Below the pieces are notes generated by a model. That model was not told where the DNA came from, did no database searches, and was given only the letters and a program-made list of their open reading frames with translations. DNA of 64,000 bases, from contig NZ_CP125942.1 in NCBI RefSeq assembly GCF_039602135.1, positions 1,116,001 through 1,180,000 of the forward strand, read 5' to 3'. This document shows positions 60,504 to 64,000 of this stretch, in pieces (within the stretch, counting starts at the first letter, position 1; each line of letters starts with the position of its first letter). The DNA is from Glutamicibacter sp. B1. Its GTDB lineage: Bacteria; Actinomycetota; Actinomycetes; Actinomycetales; Micrococcaceae. The position numbers were made by a program, and so were the translations under genes.

Positions 60504-61400
60504 GTGAGCGAGGAACAGGGAAACAAGCACCGCGGCGCAGGGATGCTCAAAGAGCCCCGCCCGGTGGGTCCAACCGGTAAACCGTTGACGGAATTCCCGG
60601 TGCCTGCACCACTGCCATCGCACGGCCCGGCCCGCGTGATTGCCATGGTTAACCAGAAGGGTGGCGTAGGTAAAACTACCTCCACCATCAACCTGGCCGC
60701 CGCGCTCGCCGAATACGGACGCAAGGTGCTCTTGGTGGACTTCGACCCACAGGGTGCACTGTCGGCCGGTTTTGGAACCAACCCGCACGAAATGGACATC
60801 ACCGTGTACAACGTGCTGATGGACCGACAGGTGAAAATCACCGATGCGATCTTGCATACCGACGTGGAAAACATCGATCTGTTGCCGGCGAACATCGACT
60901 TGTCGGCCGCCGAGGTACAGCTGGTCAACGAGGTTGCCCGCGAACAGGTCCTCGAACGCGCGCTGCGCCACGTGATCGACGACTACGATGTGGTGCTCAT
61001 CGACTGCCAGCCATCCCTGGGTCTGCTGACCATCAACGCTTTGACCGCGGCCCACGGTGTCATCATTCCGTTGACCGCAGAGTTCTTCGCCCTGCGCGCG
61101 GTAGCACTGCTGATGGAAACCATTGACAAGGTCAAGGACCGTCTGAATCAGGTGCTGGAACTTGATGGCGTCGTAGCCACCATGTACGACGCCCGCACCT
61201 TGCACAGCCGCGAAGTGATCACCCGACTGGATGAAGCCTTCGGCGACAAGCTCTTTGAAACGGTCATCAAGCGAACGATCAAGTTCGCCGATGCCAACGT
61301 GGCCGCCGAACCGATCACTACCTATGCGGCGAATCACCCGGGTGCCGAGGCCTACCGCAATCTGGCTCGCGAATTGATTTGGCGCGGTGGCGCCCCATAA
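60504..61400 (+). CDS. parA: ParA/Soj family ATPase of the scpAB locus
   Basis: 298 residues. Deviant Walker A KGGVGKTT at 52-59, Walker A' VLLVDFDPQG, and Walker B VVLIDCQPSLGLLT. About 45 N-terminal residues are disordered. This ParA copy precedes scpA in actinobacteria (Rv1708) and is distinct from the parAB system at the origin; it probably aids chromosome segregation with ScpAB. GTG start chosen from ORF extent, the RBS is distant. The scpA ATG overlaps its stop (TAATG). Confidence 0.93.
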   Translation: MSEEQGNKHRGAGMLKEPRPVGPTGKPLTEFPVPAPLPSHGPARVIAMVNQKGGVGKTTSTINLAAALAEYGRKVLLVDFDPQGALSAGFGTNPHEMDITVYNVLMDRQVKITDAILHTDVENIDLLPANIDLSAAEVQLVNEVAREQVLERALRHVIDDYDVVLIDCQPSLGLLTINALTAAHGVIIPLTAEFFALRAVALLMETIDKVKDRLNQVLELDGVVATMYDARTLHSREVITRLDEAFGDKLFETVIKRTIKFADANVAAEPITTYAANHPGAEAYRNLARELIWRGGAP

Positions 61401-62299
61401 TGAGCACCACGCTCACCGAAGAAACCGCCAACGATTTCAACAAACCAGCAGACGCTGAACAGGAATCGGCTGGCGGTTTTCGCCTTGCCCTAGAGAATTT
61501 TAATGGGCCCTTTGACGTGTTGCTGCACCTGATCACCCAGCGCGAGCTAGATATCACCGAGGTGGCATTGGCCGAGGTCACCGACGAATTTATCGCTTAT
61601 CTGCGTCAGCTGCAGGCCAGCATGGCTGAGGGCAATGACGGGATGAAGGTGCTAGATGAGACCACCGAATTTCTGGTGGTCGCCTCCACACTGCTGGATT
61701 TGAAAGCGGCCAGGTTACTTCCGCGCGGTGAAATGGCCGATGAGGAAGACTTTGAGCTGCTGGAAGCCAGGGACCTGCTTTTTGCTCGGCTCTTGCAGTA
61801 CAAGGCGTTTAAGCAGGCCGCCGAATTCTTGGGCGAACGCTATGAGACCGAAGGCTCTCGCCACCCCCGTGAGGTGTCCCTAGAACCGCAATTCGCCTCC
61901 TTGCTGCCCGAACTTATTTTCACCATTGGGCCCGATGCCCTGGCTGCGCTGGCGGCCAACGCCTTGGCACCCAAGCCCGAGCCGATCACCGAGGTAGGGA
62001 TCGGACACCTGCACGGAGCCAACGTCACCATCGCCGAAGAAGCCGAGTCGATGACCGCGTTGCTTCAAGAACGAGGCCCGCTGGACTTCCGCGATTTGAT
62101 CGCCGATGCTTCAGAGCATCTGGTGGTCGTGGTGCGTTTTCTGGCATTGTTGGAGATGTTCCGGCAACGAGCCATTAGCTTCGAACAGGAAAATCCGCTC
62201 GGAGCACTGCGCATCGCACTGGCTTCGGAGTCCACCTTTGATGCCGACGCGGTCCAAGATGAGTATGAGGGGAGTGCTGGTGAGGTGAATCATGAGTGA
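61400..62299 (+). CDS. scpA: Segregation and condensation protein A
   Basis: 299 residues, kleisin subunit bridging the SMC heads. N-terminal FNGPFDVLLHLITQRELDIT is the conserved SMC-neck-binding part; the C-terminal winged helix (FLALLEMFRQRAISFEQENPL) binds the other head. ATG overlaps the parA stop; scpB starts 8 nt before its stop. Confidence 0.95.
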   Translation: MSTTLTEETANDFNKPADAEQESAGGFRLALENFNGPFDVLLHLITQRELDITEVALAEVTDEFIAYLRQLQASMAEGNDGMKVLDETTEFLVVASTLLDLKAARLLPRGEMADEEDFELLEARDLLFARLLQYKAFKQAAEFLGERYETEGSRHPREVSLEPQFASLLPELIFTIGPDALAALAANALAPKPEPITEVGIGHLHGANVTIAEEAESMTALLQERGPLDFRDLIADASEHLVVVVRFLALLEMFRQRAISFEQENPLGALRIALASESTFDADAVQDEYEGSAGEVNHE

Positions 62300-62882
62300 G
62301 ATTGCACCCATTGATCAGCTGCCAGGAGGCCTAGAATCGGGTCTTGAAGCGGTGCTGATGGTCGCTGATATCCCCGTCAGTTCGGCACGTTTGGCCGAAA
62401 TCTTTCAGGTGCCTACGGACAGGGTTGCCCAGACACTAGAGAAGTTGGCAACCGAGTATGATGGTAAGGATCGCCCGCGCGGATTTGAACTGCGTCGTGT
62501 CGCCTCCGGGTGGCGTTTCTATACGCGCAGCGATTATGCCGATTTCGTCTCCAGCTTTGTGCTTGATGGACAGAGCGCGCGCTTGTCGCAGGCCGCCTTG
62601 GAAACACTGGCTGTCATTGCTTACCGACAGCCGGTTTCGCGTGGACGTATTTCGGCGATTCGAGGTGTGAACGTCGATTCGGTGGTGCGCACATTGCTCA
62701 CCCGCGGATTGATCACGGAGTATCCAGAAACTGGTGACGGCGGCGCAACGCTGTACCAAACCACTGAATACTTCCTGGAACGACTGGGATTGGGCTCGCT
62801 AGATGAGTTGCCTGCGCTATCCCCGTATCTTCCTGGGGTTGCCGATCTTGAATCGCTCGATTCGGCAACCTACGACGACTAA
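62292..62882 (+). CDS. scpB: Segregation and condensation protein B
   Basis: 196 residues, two winged-helix domains (GLESGLEAVLMVADIPVSSARL and QAALETLAVIAYRQPVSRGR). Dimeric accessory protein that binds ScpA in the condensin complex. The signature IAYRQPVSR-ISAIRGVN-DSVVRTLL is intact. Overlaps scpA by 8 nt. Confidence 0.95.
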   Translation: MSEIAPIDQLPGGLESGLEAVLMVADIPVSSARLAEIFQVPTDRVAQTLEKLATEYDGKDRPRGFELRRVASGWRFYTRSDYADFVSSFVLDGQSARLSQAALETLAVIAYRQPVSRGRISAIRGVNVDSVVRTLLTRGLITEYPETGDGGATLYQTTEYFLERLGLGSLDELPALSPYLPGVADLESLDSATYDD

Positions 62883-62982
62883 GTAGCAGCCAAAAAGGCA
62901 GCTACACCGGACTAAGAATGCGTGAAGCCCCACACCGATGGGTCCGCGCAGGTCAACGCAACAGCAAGGGACACAGGCAAGC

Positions 62983-64000
62983 ATGAGCAGGGGATCATCC
63001 TCCGGCCGCACACCACGCGGCAACAATTCCAACTTTGGCGGCAAATCAGCATCTGGTCGCGGCAAGCAGACCGGCGGCAAGGCCCAGGGTGGCAAGTCTT
63101 ACGGCGAGAAGCCTTACGACAAGTCTGCCTCCGGCAAGCCAGGTGCCAAGTCGAACTCGGCCAAATCAAACTCCGCCAAGCGCAATACTTCGGCAACTCG
63201 TAAAAACTCCGAGCGTGCCTTCGGCAAGGAGCGCTTCGGCAACTCCGTACCGACCAACTATGCGCGTCCAACCCAGCGCGCCCGCGCCCAGGCTCGCGCC
63301 GAGAATCAAGCAGCCCGCGAAGTCAACGGCGAAATGCAGGACGGCATCCGTCTGCAGAAGGCCATGGCCAACGCTGGTGTGGCTTCACGTCGCGTGTGCG
63401 AAGAGATGATTCTCGAAGGCCGCGTTGAGGTCAACGGCAGCCTCGTCGTAGAACTTGGTACCCGTGTGGACCCTGCCAAGGATTCCATCCACGTTGATGG
63501 CATGCGCATCCAGATGAACCAGGCCAACCGCTACTACGTGTTCAACAAGCCGAAGCACGTCATGAGCACGATGGATGACCCTGAAGGCCGTCGCACCATT
63601 GCCGACTACTTCAAGAACGAGCACCACTCCCAGCGCCTGTTCCACGTCGGCCGCCTGGACTACAAGACTGAGGGCCTGCTGATCCTGACTAACGATGGCG
63701 AATTGGCTAACCGCCTACAGCACCCTAAGTATGAGGTGCCCAAGACCTACCTGGTGCAGATCCCTGGCCCACTGCCTCGTGCGGTGAGCAACCAGCTGCG
63801 TGAAGGCATCAAGCTCGAAGATGGCTGGATCAAGGTTGATGACCTGAAGATCATTGCCACCACCCCGAAAAACGTGATGGTTGAAGTGACCCTGCACTCG
63901 GGCCGCAACCGCATCGTTCGCCGCATGTTTGACGCCGTGGGCCACCCGGTTCAGCGTCTGGTGCGCGTGGCCGTGGGACCGATCCAGCTCGGCGATCAGA
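62983..64000 (+). CDS. rluB: Pseudouridine synthase RluB family, 3' end outside window
   Basis: 339 residues seen, still open at base 64000. About 110 N-terminal residues are a Lys/Gly/Ser-rich disordered tail. Then an S4 domain (IRLQKAMANAGVASRRVCEE) and the RsuA/RluB catalytic domain with nucleophile Asp in GRLDYKTEGLL and the motif HSGRNRIVRRMFDAVGHPV. Makes a pseudouridine in 23S rRNA (helix 90 area, by family). Start ATG 62983, 100 nt after scpB, as in Rv1711. AAGGGA lies somewhat far upstream. Confidence 0.95.
   Translation, partial: MSRGSSSGRTPRGNNSNFGGKSASGRGKQTGGKAQGGKSYGEKPYDKSASGKPGAKSNSAKSNSAKRNTSATRKNSERAFGKERFGNSVPTNYARPTQRARAQARAENQAAREVNGEMQDGIRLQKAMANAGVASRRVCEEMILEGRVEVNGSLVVELGTRVDPAKDSIHVDGMRIQMNQANRYYVFNKPKHVMSTMDDPEGRRTIADYFKNEHHSQRLFHVGRLDYKTEGLLILTNDGELANRLQHPKYEVPKTYLVQIPGPLPRAVSNQLREGIKLEDGWIKVDDLKIIATTPKNVMVEVTLHSGRNRIVRRMFDAVGHPVQRLVRVAVGPIQLGDQ

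Overview
The window comes from an actinobacterium, most likely a Micrococcaceae member of the Arthrobacter/Glutamicibacter group. The basis is the 16S rRNA type, a 16S-23S spacer without tRNA genes, the actinobacterial extra segment in the 23S rRNA, and a gene order (pheST-arg-tyrS-tlyA-nadK-recN-pyrG-xerD-parA-scpAB-rluB) that I remember from Mycobacterium tuberculosis Rv1649-Rv1711. I cannot name a species. Almost the whole window can be read as this conserved chromosomal backbone interrupted by blocks of lineage-specific genes.

Layout. 1-3.5 kb: end of pheS and pheT. 3.6-15 kb: first accessory block, with a small membrane protein, a GNAT acetyltransferase, a phosphoribosyltransferase, a secreted DUF5129/TPM-like protein, a 4'-phosphopantetheinyl transferase, a PPK2 polyphosphate kinase, an M1 aminopeptidase, a membrane NRPS of the epsilon-poly-lysine synthetase (Pls) type and a quinone oxidoreductase. 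15-25.3 kb: arginine biosynthesis argCJBDFR and argH, with ARG boxes before argC and argH. argB carries two +1 frameshifts. argG is absent, and a DUF222/HNH gene and a macro-domain gene lie where it would be expected. 25.3-30.8 kb: mycothiol-dependent isomerase-like protein, apt, a HelD-type RNA polymerase-associated helicase, tyrS. 30.8-36.9 kb: one complete rRNA operon (16S-23S-5S). 37-48 kb: an RG-rich repeat/TPR protein, HAD phosphatase, a 57-residue small protein, tlyA, nadK, recN (with an SOS-box-like site), pyrG, two NUDIX hydrolases and xerD. 48-60.2 kb: second accessory block, with an XRE regulator/DUF2975 pair, the 2-methylcitrate (propionate) cluster prpCBD-gntR with divergent prpE, a CitAB/DcuSR-type two-component system divergent from a dctA transporter, a blasticidin-S-deaminase-like gene and a VOC protein. 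60.5-64 kb: parA-scpA-scpB-rluB (rluB cut by the window end).

How the genes work together. The best candidate for a little-described system is 6.7-13.7 kb. A Pls-type synthetase, whose adenylation-domain specificity residues I read as D-A-E-S-I-G-T-V-V-K (close to a lysine code), lies 12 bp upstream of an M1 metallopeptidase. That matches the pls-pldII pairing I recall for epsilon-poly-lysine producers. A PPTase able to activate the carrier domain is 2 kb away. The propionate cluster, with two identical GntR-type operator sequences in the divergent promoter, and the DctA/two-component unit form an organic-acid utilisation region. Several genes appear to have leaderless mRNAs: a -10 hexamer lies 6-8 nt before the start codon and there is no Shine-Dalgarno sequence.

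I found no tRNA genes, CRISPR arrays, insertion sequences or prophage genes.
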